DNA of 64,000 nucleotides. Origin: Kribbella jejuensis. Lineage in GTDB: Bacteria; Actinomycetota; Actinomycetes; Propionibacteriales; Kribbellaceae. Positions within the stretch are counted from its first letter, which is position 1. Every line of letters begins with the position of its first letter. Location of the stretch: positions 3,348,001-3,412,000 of the forward strand of contig NZ_VFMM01000001.1 in the NCBI RefSeq assembly GCF_006715085.1, given 5' to 3'. Below, in pieces: positions 42,167 through 49,909 of this stretch. A model generated the notes under the pieces. That model ran no database searches. It was not told the origin of the DNA and worked only from the letters and a program-made list of their open reading frames with translations. The translations under genes were made by a program, and so were the position numbers.

Positions 42167-42502
42167 TCAGATGACCGTTCCGCGGAGCTCGACCCGGTCG
42201 CCGACGGCGGCCGATACCCGCCCGGCCAATTCCTGCGCGTGCTCGTCGTCGCGGGCGTCGACCAGATAGAAGCCGGCGAGCTGCTCCTTCGCCTCCCCGA
42301 ACGGCCCGTCGGTGACCACCTGCTGACCGTCCCGGATCTGCACGATCCGGCCTTCGTCCGGCGGTCGCAGCCCTTCCGAGCTGACCAGTTCCCCGGATTC
42401 GGAGAGCTCCTGCTCGAGCCGGATCAACCGCGCGAGCGCGGCATCGTCCTCAGCGGTCCACAGCCGGTCGACGCTCCGGAAGATCATCACGACGTACTTC
42501 AT
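42167..42502 (-). CDS. YCII/DGPF-domain protein
   Basis: A 111-residue YciI-like protein: MKYVVMIFRS at the start and VVTDGPFGEAKEQLAGFYLVDA, with the DGPF motif that names the family. A dimeric ferredoxin-like fold with a His/Asp pocket is expected. Such proteins are often encoded with ECF42 sigma factors; the sigma gene here is 2 kb away beside another YCII gene. Confidence 0.88.
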   Translation of the reverse strand: MKYVVMIFRSVDRLWTAEDDAALARLIRLEQELSESGELVSSEGLRPPDEGRIVQIRDGQQVVTDGPFGEAKEQLAGFYLVDARDDEHAQELAGRVSAAVGDRVELRGTVI

Positions 42503-42521
42503 GGCCTCACGGTAACCAGCC

Positions 42522-42565
42522 GAACCGACAGAACCCCGCGGATATCCGCGGGGTTGTGTCGGTTC
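42522..42565. terminator. Long perfect hairpin after DUF6131 gene
   Basis: A 44-base inverted repeat: GAACCGACA-g-AACCCCGCGGAT pairs with ATCCGCGGGGTT-g-TGTCGGTTC, 21 of 22 positions matched, with the centre GGATATCC. It starts 16 bases past the DUF6131 stop and ends 20 bases before the YCII start, and probably terminates the first. Confidence 0.7.
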
Positions 42566-42581
42566 TGCCGGGTTTCTCGGG

Positions 42582-42737
42582 TTAATACCAGACTTTTCGC
42601 CCGCCGACCGCGCGGCCGGTGGCGCCGAGGATCCAGAACACAGCTCCGACGAGGAGCAGGATGATGCCGATGGTCCACAGGATCGATACGTTCAGCACGA
42701 ACCCGAGGATCAACAGGATCAGGCCTAGGATCAGCAT
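42582..42737 (-). CDS. Small membrane protein, DUF6131-like (51 aa)
   Basis: A 51-residue hydrophobic protein reading MLILGLILLILGFVLNVSIL and on through WTIGIILLLVGAVFWILG, that is two membrane helices, ending in a basic tail GRAVGGRKVWY. It has a near-perfect ribosome site AAGGAGGT 5 bases before the ATG. Small two-helix proteins like this are common in Actinobacteria; function unknown. It lies 10 bases downstream of the MFS exporter stop and may belong to its operon. Confidence 0.8.
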   Translation of the reverse strand: MLILGLILLILGFVLNVSILWTIGIILLLVGAVFWILGATGRAVGGRKVWY

Positions 42738-42747
42738 GAGACCTCCT

Positions 42748-44172
42748 TCAGCTGGGCCGCCTGGCGGCGACTACGGCCTTCATGTGCCCACTCTTTCCAC
42801 GCTGAATCTCCAACGGGCGTTTGACGAAAAGGCAGCCCGCGAGGCCGATCACGATGAATGACCAGACGGTCACAAAAGCGATCCGGTAGCCGTGGGTCAG
42901 GGCGACCGGAGTCCTCCCTGAAGTGCTCGCCGCAGCCACGGCGGCGACCACTGCGATGCCGACGGCGCCGCCGATCTGGAAGCTGGCGTTCTGCAGACCG
43001 GACGCGACACCCGCGTCCTCGCCCGCCACCTCGCTCAGCGACGCGATCGAGCCGGCTACCGTACCGGCGCCCAGTCCCGCGCCGAAGATCGTCAGGCCCC
43101 AGAACGCGAGCTCGAAGTATCCCGACGTCACGGTCAGCCGGGTCATCAGCGTCGTACCGGCTCCTGCGACCAGGAGCGATACGAAGGCGACTGCCCGCGG
43201 TCCCACGCGAGTGACCAGGTGCTGGCCGATCATGGAACCGCCGACGGCAGCTGCAGCGAGTACCGCGGACATGAGTCCGTAGCGGACCGCTGATGCGCCA
43301 AGAGCGAGCTGTGCGTACTGCGTGTACACGAAGTTGAGGCCGAACGCGGCCAAGCCCCAGCCGATCGTGATGAGGTTCCCCCCGACGAGTGCGCGCGAGC
43401 GGAAGAGCCGTAGCGGTACGAGCGGTGCTGCCGAACGCTGCTCCACCACGACGAACACTGCGAACAAAACGGCCGACATCAGCAACCAGAGGACAGTTCG
43501 CACCACAGAACTGGACGGTGCCTGGATCACGGCGTACACCAGCGCGATGAGCGCAGCTGTGACGGTTGCTGCGCCCGCCACGTCGAAGCCACGGCGGCCG
43601 GGGCCACGGCTGTCCAGCAGTAGTAGGGGCGCCAGTACGGCGACCACTACGCACGCCGGCACGTTGATGAAGAAGATCCACTGCCAGCCGAGTCCATCCG
43701 TCACAGGGCCTCCGATGAGGGACCCCGCCGTACCGCCGACGCCGCTGGTCGCTCCCCAGATCCCCAGCGCCTTGTTGCGGTCAGGGCCGGACGGGAACGT
43801 GGTCATCACGATCGACAACGCACTAGGAGCCAGTACCGCGGCCGCAATGCCCTGCAAGCCACGGGCGAACACCAGGGCGTCACCGCTCCACGCGAACCCG
43901 CAGAGCAGGGACGAGCCGGCGAACAGCAGCAGTCCCGCGATGAACACGCGCCGACGTCCCAGCAGGTCGGAGATCCGCCCGCCGAGCAGCAGCAGGCCGC
44001 CGAACATCAGGGCGTAACCGCTCGGCACCCACTGCACGCCACCGATCGAGAAGGTCAGCTCCCGCTCGATCGACGGGATCGCGACCAGCACGATCGACGC
44101 GTCGAGGATGATCATGAACCCGGTCAGGCACAGCAAGGCCAGTGCGAGCCAGCGCTTCGATTCGGTCACCAT
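42748..44172 (-). CDS. MFS drug exporter, DHA2 (14-TM) family
   Basis: A 474-residue proton-driven efflux protein of the EmrB/QacA type, with 14 predicted helices. TM1 contains LDASIVLVAIPSIERELTFS (the DHA2 motif with Asp), loop 2-3 is GGRISDLLGRRRVF, and motif C is seen at GVGGTAGSLIGGPVTDGLGWQWIFFINVPA (split in parts: GGTAGSLIGGPVTDGLGW, IFFINVPA). Start at ATG 44172. Divergent from a YCII gene across a repeat-rich gap. Confidence 0.92.
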   Translation of the reverse strand: MVTESKRWLALALLCLTGFMIILDASIVLVAIPSIERELTFSIGGVQWVPSGYALMFGGLLLLGGRISDLLGRRRVFIAGLLLFAGSSLLCGFAWSGDALVFARGLQGIAAAVLAPSALSIVMTTFPSGPDRNKALGIWGATSGVGGTAGSLIGGPVTDGLGWQWIFFINVPACVVVAVLAPLLLLDSRGPGRRGFDVAGAATVTAALIALVYAVIQAPSSSVVRTVLWLLMSAVLFAVFVVVEQRSAAPLVPLRLFRSRALVGGNLITIGWGLAAFGLNFVYTQYAQLALGASAVRYGLMSAVLAAAAVGGSMIGQHLVTRVGPRAVAFVSLLVAGAGTTLMTRLTVTSGYFELAFWGLTIFGAGLGAGTVAGSIASLSEVAGEDAGVASGLQNASFQIGGAVGIAVVAAVAAASTSGRTPVALTHGYRIAFVTVWSFIVIGLAGCLFVKRPLEIQRGKSGHMKAVVAARRPS

Positions 44173-44242
44173 CAGCCATCTCCAGTACGGCGGGACGCCC
44201 CGGCTGAGCGTCACTCGTGGGATACGTCGGCGCCGACCTGCT

Positions 44243-44313
44243 GTACTTCGACATACGGAGACATACGGAGACATACGAAGACGTGTGGAGACATGCTCGA
44301 ACTGTCGAAGTAC
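44243..44313. repeat. 10-bp direct repeats enclosed by an 11-bp inverted repeat
   Basis: GTACTTCGACA (44243-44253) and its exact complement TGTCGAAGTAC (44303-44313) enclose consecutive 10-base units ACATACGGAG, ACATACGGAG, ACATACGAAG, ACGTGTGGAG. The 10-base period matches one helical turn. A further related GCTTCGACGTAC lies at 44330. It is between the divergent MFS and YCII-sigma genes and looks like a multi-site operator. Confidence 0.65.
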
Positions 44314-44382
44314 GGCCTGCCTGCTTCGACGTACCTGTTGACTGGAGGTCACCGCGGCCTCCGCTGGGACAGGATGGTGCCT

Positions 44383-44745
44383 GTGAAGTACATGCTGCTG
44401 ATCTACAGCAACGCCGAGAGCTGGGAAGGCCTGTCCGCCGAGCAGCGTGAGGGCCTTGTGCGCGCGCACGAGTCGATCTCACAAGAGCTGGCCGAGCAGG
44501 GTCTGCTGGTCAGCGCGGCCGGCCTGGCTGACCCGATCACGACCCGGACCGTGCGGGTGGTCGACGACACCGCCACGACGACGGACGGGCCGTACGCGGA
44601 GGCCAAGGAGCACCTGGCGGGCTTCTACCTCGTAGAGTGCGACGACATCGACCAGGCGATCGGATACGCGGCCCGGCTGCCCGACGCCGAGTACGTGGCC
44701 GTCGAGGTGCGGCCGGTGATGGACATGTCCGGGCTGGAAATGTGA
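44383..44745 (+). CDS. YCII/DGPF-domain protein
   Basis: A 120-residue YciI-like protein starting KYMLLIYSNAESWEGLS with the family motif in TTTDGPYAEAKEHLAGFYLVE (DGPF as DGPY). GTG 44383 gives the usual family start; ATG 44374 would add 3 residues. The stop overlaps the next sigma factor's first possible GTG, so the two are coupled. DGPF proteins linked to ECF42 sigma genes are a known conserved pair. Confidence 0.88.
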   Translation: MKYMLLIYSNAESWEGLSAEQREGLVRAHESISQELAEQGLLVSAAGLADPITTRTVRVVDDTATTTDGPYAEAKEHLAGFYLVECDDIDQAIGYAARLPDAEYVAVEVRPVMDMSGLEM

Positions 44746-45983
44746 GGGCCGGAAATGTGAGCAGCTTCGACCTCCTGCTGCGTGAGCAGGCGCCGCAGGT
44801 GCTGAGTGCGCTCGTCAGGCACTACGGCCACTTCGACCTGGCCGAGGAGGCGGTGCAGGAGGCCCTGCTCGCGGCCGCGCAGCAGTGGCCGGAGGAAGGC
44901 GTACCGGACAACCCGCGCGGCTGGCTGATCCGGGTCGGCTCGCGGCGGCTCACCGACCTGCTCCGGAGCGAGTCGGCGCGCCGGCGGCGTGAGGAGAACG
45001 CCGCACAGCTCGCCGCGCCGGAGGAATTCGTTGCCGCAGGCCCCGAGATCGACGATCCGGGCGGACGGGACGACACCCTGACGTTGTTGTTCCTCTGCTG
45101 CCATCCGGCGCTGTCGCCGGCGTCGCAGATCGCGCTGACGCTGCGGGCGGTCGGCGGTCTCAGTACCGCGCAGATCGCGGCCGCGTTCCTGGTGCCGGAG
45201 TCCACCATGGCGCAGCGGATCAGCCGGGCGAAGCGGAGCATCAAGCAGGCCGGCAGTACGTTCGAGATGCCGCCCGAGGCGGAGCGGGACGAGCGCATGG
45301 GTGCCGTACTGCACGTGCTCTACCTGATCTTCAACGAGGGATACACGGCCTCGTCCGGTACGTCGCTGCACAGTGCGGAGCTCACGACGGAGGCGATCCG
45401 GCTCGTCCGCGGCGTACGGAAGCTACTGCCCGACGACGGTGAAGTAGCCGGGCTGCTGGCGTTGATGCTGTTGACGGACGCACGCCGCGCGGCTCGTACC
45501 GGCGCGGACGGCACGCTGATCCCACTGGCCGAGCAGGACCGGTCGAAGTGGGACAGGGCCGCCATCGTGGAGGGCGAGGCGCTGGTGAGTGATGCACTGA
45601 CGCGGACGCAGCTGGGGCCGTACCAGGTGCAGGCGGCGATCGCCGCGGTGCACGACACGGCAGAGACCGCGGAAGCGACGGACTGGCGGCAGATCGTCGC
45701 GCTGTACGACGTGCTCGAGCAGCTCGTCGACAACCCGATGGTGAAGCTCAACCACGCGGTAGCTGTCGGCATGGCGATCGGCCCGAAGGAGGGCCTTGCG
45801 GTACTCGAGCCACTCGAGTCGGACGACCGCATGAACCACCGGCTGGAGGCGGTGCGAGCACACCTGCTGGAGATGGCCGGCGAGGCCACTGCCGCGCGGG
45901 AGAGCTACCTCCTGGCGGCACGGCGTACTACCAGCGTTCCGGAGCGGCACTACTTGCAGTCGAAGGCCGACCGCCTGGCGTGA
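44742..45983 (+). CDS. ECF42-type sigma factor with long TPR-like C-terminus
   Basis: About 413 residues (GTG 44742; GTG 44757 is equally possible since GGAAATGTGA occurs twice). Region 2 is FDLAEEAVQEALLAAAQQWP, region 4 VGGLSTAQIAAAFLVPESTMAQRISRAKRSIK (in parts: LSTAQIAAAFLVPESTMA, RISRAKRSIK). The long C-terminal half (from about 210) holds helical TPR-like repeats ending in HYLQSKADRL, typical of ECF42 and needed for activity. No anti-sigma factor. Coupled to the DGPF gene upstream. Confidence 0.9.
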   Translation: MRAGNVSSFDLLLREQAPQVLSALVRHYGHFDLAEEAVQEALLAAAQQWPEEGVPDNPRGWLIRVGSRRLTDLLRSESARRRREENAAQLAAPEEFVAAGPEIDDPGGRDDTLTLLFLCCHPALSPASQIALTLRAVGGLSTAQIAAAFLVPESTMAQRISRAKRSIKQAGSTFEMPPEAERDERMGAVLHVLYLIFNEGYTASSGTSLHSAELTTEAIRLVRGVRKLLPDDGEVAGLLALMLLTDARRAARTGADGTLIPLAEQDRSKWDRAAIVEGEALVSDALTRTQLGPYQVQAAIAAVHDTAETAEATDWRQIVALYDVLEQLVDNPMVKLNHAVAVGMAIGPKEGLAVLEPLESDDRMNHRLEAVRAHLLEMAGEATAARESYLLAARRTTSVPERHYLQSKADRLA

Positions 45984-45995
45984 GATGTTGGGGGC

Positions 45996-46625
45996 GTGGA
46001 TCTCACCAGGGCCTCCCTTCTCCGGGAGATGTTGAGCGGCACCGAGCTGGGCAGCCGGACCACGCAGTTCGGCTATGCGCTCCGGCGCTTCACGACCAGG
46101 CGCAGCGGGCTGATGCTGTTCGGACCGGTCGACGACGAGCCCTGGCACCTGACCGCCCACCTGGACGACGAGCTGCACCGCGCGGGTGTCGAGGACCTGA
46201 GGCCGTCGCTGGTCCGCTGGAATCCCGCACCGGATGCTCCGCCGCACCTCGCTATCGGCCTGGATCGGCTACGCGACGCAGGCCGTGGCGAGTCGTTGCT
46301 GGTGGTCGCGGAGGACACGCCCGCGGACACTCTGCTGGAGCGGATCAGCGACGTACGACGACGCGGTACGACGATCTTCAGCATCGGGAACGGCGACAAG
46401 GAGCTGACGTCGCTCAGCCACGAGACGCTCGTACCCGAACTGCTCGTGCCGGACGGGTTCGGCTGGACCACCCGCGAGATCGAGCAGACCACCGTGGTCG
46501 ACGAGGGCTTCGAGACCGCTCAGCACCTGGTCAGTCTCGCCGCGGCCGACGAGGAAGCCGGCCGGGCCGGGTGGCGGCGCCGGCTCCGCAACGCCATCGA
46601 ACGACTGGGCGGCGAACCCGGCTGA
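45996..46625 (+). CDS. Hypothetical protein with SIS/Rossmann-like pattern
   Basis: A 209-residue soluble protein, GTG start 12 bases after the sigma factor stop. I do not recognise the family. The middle (LLVVAEDTPADTLLERISDV, then RRRGTTIFSIGNGDKELTSL) alternates strands and helices like a SIS or Rossmann fold, with a possible phosphate-binding Ser/Thr loop. The end is helical and charged. Co-transcription with the sigma factor is likely from the spacing. Confidence 0.65.
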   Translation: MDLTRASLLREMLSGTELGSRTTQFGYALRRFTTRRSGLMLFGPVDDEPWHLTAHLDDELHRAGVEDLRPSLVRWNPAPDAPPHLAIGLDRLRDAGRGESLLVVAEDTPADTLLERISDVRRRGTTIFSIGNGDKELTSLSHETLVPELLVPDGFGWTTREIEQTTVVDEGFETAQHLVSLAAADEEAGRAGWRRRLRNAIERLGGEPG

Positions 46626-47136
46626 GGCCGGTCCGAAGCTCTCCTGAGGCTTAACCAAAATCTGTGGTGGCGAGATTAGACATTCGGTGCTGGCATGGGT
46701 AATGTCGTTGGTGTCGACAGAGAAGAACATCGAAGCTGAGGCGGACAGCTACCGACCTGTCCAAAGTTGTCGAAGTTGCAGTCGAAATACCAGCAGTTGA
46801 AGTACGCAGTACCAGTAGGACGCAGTACCAGCAGTTCGCAGTTCGCAAGACCAGCAGTACGCAGTACCAGTAGTTGTTGTTTGCAGTTCGAGGTACACGA
46901 AGGGTCAGGATCGCGCCGTCGGGTTTTACCGCGGCTTGTCAACGGGAGGTGGTCTTCGGTTACGCAAGGTGGTAATGCCGCAGGGTCAGCTTCCAAGTGG
47001 CGCGCTGCGGATCTGTAAGGACCAGCCTCACGGCTGGTAGATGGTGACAATCCATAAACCCAGGGCCCCGGTGCTTCGGCACCGGGGCCCATCGACATGG
47101 AGGTGTGATGCCCCAAACCCGCACCCGGAGACACTG
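46626..47136 (+). other. 511-bp repeat-rich and structured leader upstream of MerR-like gene
   Basis: No credible protein is seen. From 46789 the block ACCAG plus YAG recurs at 46789, 46811, 46827, 46850 and 46866, with alternating steps of about 16 and 22-23 bases. Further on, ACCAGCC/GGCTGGT (47021-47038) and a 12-bp UUCG hairpin (47063-47090) precede the gene at 47137. This looks like an untranslated regulatory region or a small RNA; I cannot assign it to a known riboswitch class. Confidence 0.5.
47063..47090 (+). terminator. Perfect 12-bp hairpin with UUCG loop
   Basis: GGGCCCCGGTGC and GCACCGGGGCCC pair around TTCG. The stem is very stable and lies 46 bases before the MerR-like start. 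It has no U run, so it may be a leader structure rather than a simple terminator. Confidence 0.6.
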
Positions 47137-47454
47137 ATGAGTTCAAGCCCGACCACGGGACCGGCCAACTTCGACGACGAGGACTACCCCGCCTTCACGA
47201 TGGGCCGGGCCGCCGAGATGCTCGGCACCACACCGGGCTTCCTCCGGAGTCTGGACGAAGCCAAACTGATCACCCCGCAACGCTCCGAGGGCGGCCACCG
47301 GCGCTACTCCCGCTACCAGCTGCGGCTGGCCGCCCGCGCCCGCGAGCTCGTCGACCAGGGCACCGCACTCGAGGCCGCCTGCCGGATCATCATCCTGGAG
47401 GACCAGCTCGCCGAGGCCCTGCGCATCAACGAAGAGATGCGTAAGCAGAGCTAG
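47137..47454 (+). CDS. MerR-like HTH regulator
   Basis: A 105-residue protein with a single MerR-type winged HTH: FTMGRAAEMLGTTPGFLRSL, then ITPQRSEGGHRRYSRYQLR, followed by a helical LVDQGTALEAACRIIILEDQLAEAL. There is no ligand domain. This short form is conserved across Actinobacteria. GGAG lies 7 bases before the ATG. It has an unusually long structured upstream region. Targets unknown. Confidence 0.88.
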   Translation: MSSSPTTGPANFDDEDYPAFTMGRAAEMLGTTPGFLRSLDEAKLITPQRSEGGHRRYSRYQLRLAARARELVDQGTALEAACRIIILEDQLAEALRINEEMRKQS

Positions 47455-47457
47455 CGG

Positions 47458-48009
47458 TCAGGCTTCCAGATAGAGCGCGGCGAGCCGGGGCAGGTGCGTT
47501 CGGAGATCGTCCTCGTCGTCGAAGTCGATCTCTTCCCCGGCCGGCAGGTCCGGGGTGTCCGGCGCGTCGGCATCGACGGCCTTCCAGTACGCCGCCTCGT
47601 CGCCGGTCACGTTCTTGTACGCGCGACTGCCGACGTGCAACATCCCTTCGCCGTCGAACCCCTCGAACCCGTCCGGCCGGTCCTCGTCCACCACGTCGGC
47701 CAGCGAGTCCGGGTCCGCCAGCGCGGCCTCCCAGACCTCCCGCCCCTGGGCGAGCAACCAGCCCCGGAACGAGTCGAACCCGTCCTCGGATGCGCCCGAG
47801 TTGATCAGGTACGCCGCCGCCCACAGGTCCCAGCGGTACGACGCGACCTGCAACCGGGCAACCTCGACCCCGAACCCGACGATCTCCTCGGCCGAAGCCG
47901 TCCCCAGCACTTTGGTCAGCGCGTCCGCAACCCCGTCCGGATCGGCCACGGTGTCGTCCACCGTGGCCCGCGCCTCCTCGACCAGACCCCAGAACCCGTC
48001 CTTGTCCAC
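47458..48009 (-). CDS. DUF4240 domain-containing protein
   Basis: A 183-residue acidic protein (GTG 48009; TTG 48015 also possible). It matches the DUF4240 pattern: DKDGFWGLVEEAR at the start, WAAAYLINSGASEDGFDSFRGWLLAQG in the middle (parts: AAYLINSGASEDGF, FRGWLLAQG), and YWKAVD later. The family has no known function; members often sit with toxins or in single genes. Stops of this and the MerR-like gene are 3 bases apart, converging. Confidence 0.82.
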   Translation of the reverse strand: MDKDGFWGLVEEARATVDDTVADPDGVADALTKVLGTASAEEIVGFGVEVARLQVASYRWDLWAAAYLINSGASEDGFDSFRGWLLAQGREVWEAALADPDSLADVVDEDRPDGFEGFDGEGMLHVGSRAYKNVTGDEAAYWKAVDADAPDTPDLPAGEEIDFDDEDDLRTHLPRLAALYLEA

Positions 48010-48052
48010 CCCCAAACCATCTCACCGGACCGAGGTCGAACGGGAGGGGTAA

Positions 48053-48997
48053 TTACCAGACCTCGTCGAGTTGCTGTCGTTGTTCGGCTGTGAGTTGCAG
48101 GTTGGCGCCGGTGAGGGCTGTGGTCAGGTAGGGCTCGGTGCTGATACCGACGATGGGAGTGATGGCGGGGGTGCCGCCTGCGAGCCAGGCCAGGACCACG
48201 GCCGAGCGCGTGGTGTCCAGCGAGCTGGCTACGTCGTTCAGGGCCTCCAGGCGGCGGGTGGTGCCGGGGTGGTCGAAGGCTGGGTCGATAGGGCGGTCGG
48301 CGCGGTTCTCGTACGCGCCGGACATCAGCGGGCTGTACGCGAACAGCTGCTGATCCGGGTTGTTCTCTGCGTAGTCCAGAACCTCGTCCGTGATCCAGCC
48401 GAAGCGGTGGTCGTGACTGTGGTCGCGGACGAAAGGCCGTGGCTGCAGGTACGAGTACCGCAGCTGTAGCGCGGTCGGACCGGCCACACCCTGCTGCTGA
48501 GCCAAGCCCTGCATGCGCTCGGCCCGCCAGAGCGCGTAGTTCGACAGGCCGATGCGGCCGATCGTGCCGTTCGTGGCGTGCTTACCGAAGGCTGCGACCG
48601 TCTCCTCCAGTGGAGTGGACCTGTCGTCGCGGTGTGCCCAGTACAAGTCGATGTGGTCCACACCGAGCCGTCGCAGCGACGTCTCGAGGGCCGAGTCGAT
48701 CGCCTGAGTGCTCAAGCCCTCGGAGTGCTCCGGGTAGCTGCCGGGCCAGAGCGGCTCGCAGCCGACCTTGGTGGCCAGCTTGATCCGGTCCCGTACGCCG
48801 GGACGCTGTGCCAGCCACCGCCCGAGCAGCTCCTCGCTCTGACCACCGTGTCCACTCGGGTCCTGCCAGAACGCGTAGCAGTTCGCGGTATCGATCCACT
48901 CCCCACCCGCGTCCACAAACGCATCCAGCAACCGGAACGATGTCTGCTGGTCGATCCGTGTCCCGTACTCCATCGCGCCCAATGCAAGATTCACCAT
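48053..48997 (-). CDS. Aldo/keto reductase
   Basis: A 314-residue (beta/alpha)8 NADPH-dependent reductase. Catalytic residues: Asp/Tyr in DTANCYAFW, Lys in LATKVG and His in LYWAHRDD. GLSNYALWRAERMQ and AYSPLMSG are typical AKR landmarks. It probably reduces carbonyl groups of sugars or xenobiotics. ATG 48997 is the start that fits the family. Not clearly part of an operon. Confidence 0.92.
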   Translation of the reverse strand: MVNLALGAMEYGTRIDQQTSFRLLDAFVDAGGEWIDTANCYAFWQDPSGHGGQSEELLGRWLAQRPGVRDRIKLATKVGCEPLWPGSYPEHSEGLSTQAIDSALETSLRRLGVDHIDLYWAHRDDRSTPLEETVAAFGKHATNGTIGRIGLSNYALWRAERMQGLAQQQGVAGPTALQLRYSYLQPRPFVRDHSHDHRFGWITDEVLDYAENNPDQQLFAYSPLMSGAYENRADRPIDPAFDHPGTTRRLEALNDVASSLDTTRSAVVLAWLAGGTPAITPIVGISTEPYLTTALTGANLQLTAEQRQQLDEVW

Positions 48998-49026
48998 GGA
49001 CCCGATCAAACAAGCTAGAGCTGTGT

Positions 49027-49830
49027 CTAGGTCAAGTCCGCGAACTCGCGCAGTACCGGTGCCAGCGTCGCCGCCTCGGCCGAGTGGTCCGCTCCCGGGA
49101 TCGCTCGCACCGTCGCGGTAGGCAGCGCTGCGCCGACGGCCTGCGCCCCGGCGGACAGCGCCGGCCAGGTCTGGTCGCCGTACAGCACCAGCACCGGCAC
49201 CTTGACGCCGGCCCAGCGGTCCGTGGGCAGCGGGTTGCCGGACATGGTCGTTCCCATGATGCGGCCGTCGTACGCGATCGTGTGCGCGATCTCCTCGAGC
49301 GGCGCCCAGTACGGCGACTGCTTCATCCCGGCGACCGCCTCCGCAGGCATTCCGACGGCCGCAGTCATGAACAGCTCGGCGGCCTTGTCCCGACGCCCCT
49401 CGGCGACGAACGCGTCGAGCTGCTCGACGTAGTCCGACGGCAGCGGCGGGCGTACGTCGTCGACGACGACCGGGGGCTCGAACAGCACCAACCCCGCGAT
49501 CGGCAGCCCGGCCGCGGCGGCGTCCAGCGCCAGCAGGCAGCCCGACGACCAGCCGAACAGGATGGCGGGCTGACCAGCGTCCTCGATCAGGGCGGCGATG
49601 TCCTCGATCTCGCGCTGGATCGCGTACGGCGCGGTGTCGGTGCTCTCGCCGCGCCCGCGCCGGTCGTACGCGTACGTCCGGAACTCGTCGCTCAACAGCT
49701 CGCCGACCTGGGCGTTCGTCGGGTTCACCGCGCGGTGCGCGGTCGCGCCGTCGATGATGATCAGCGGCCGGCCCTGGCCGTACGCGTCGAAGCCGATCGT
49801 GGTGCCGTCGGCCGATGTCACGGTACTCAT
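49027..49830 (-). CDS. Alpha/beta hydrolase
   Basis: A 267-residue hydrolase with nucleophile in FGWSSGCLLALDAA (Ser near residue 99), the RGRGES turn, Asp in LVLYGDQTWPAL and His in IPGADHSAEAATL. ATG 49830 has GGGAGGGAA upstream. It is divergent from a TetR gene that likely controls it. Substrate unknown; similar genes are induced by xenobiotic esters. Confidence 0.9.
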   Translation of the reverse strand: MSTVTSADGTTIGFDAYGQGRPLIIIDGATAHRAVNPTNAQVGELLSDEFRTYAYDRRGRGESTDTAPYAIQREIEDIAALIEDAGQPAILFGWSSGCLLALDAAAAGLPIAGLVLFEPPVVVDDVRPPLPSDYVEQLDAFVAEGRRDKAAELFMTAAVGMPAEAVAGMKQSPYWAPLEEIAHTIAYDGRIMGTTMSGNPLPTDRWAGVKVPVLVLYGDQTWPALSAGAQAVGAALPTATVRAIPGADHSAEAATLAPVLREFADLT

Positions 49831-49855
49831 CTTGTTTCCCTCCCGAATCACTGGA

Positions 49856-49897
49856 ACTAGACCGTACAGTACTGCAATGAGAACTGGACTGTCTAGT
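49856..49897. promoter_or_regulatory. Probable TetR operator region
   Basis: ACTAGAC (49856-49862) and GTCTAGT (49891-49897) form a perfect 7-bp inverted repeat; between them lies the palindrome GTACAGTAC (49864-49872, one central mismatch). They are in the gap of the divergent hydrolase and TetR genes. Confidence 0.5.
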
Positions 49898-49909
49898 ATG
49901 ATTTCGTTC

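Noticed and set aside
46950..46990. T-box riboswitch, because AAGGTGGTAATGCCGC resembles the T-box AGGGTGGNACCGCG
   Set aside because: The match has insertions, no Stem I or specifier loop is seen, and the downstream gene is a MerR-like regulator, not an amino-acid gene.
47041..47136. Extended start of the MerR-like gene at ATG 47041
   Set aside because: It would run through the UUCG hairpin, and the conserved protein begins after the ATG at 47137, which has its own GGAG site.
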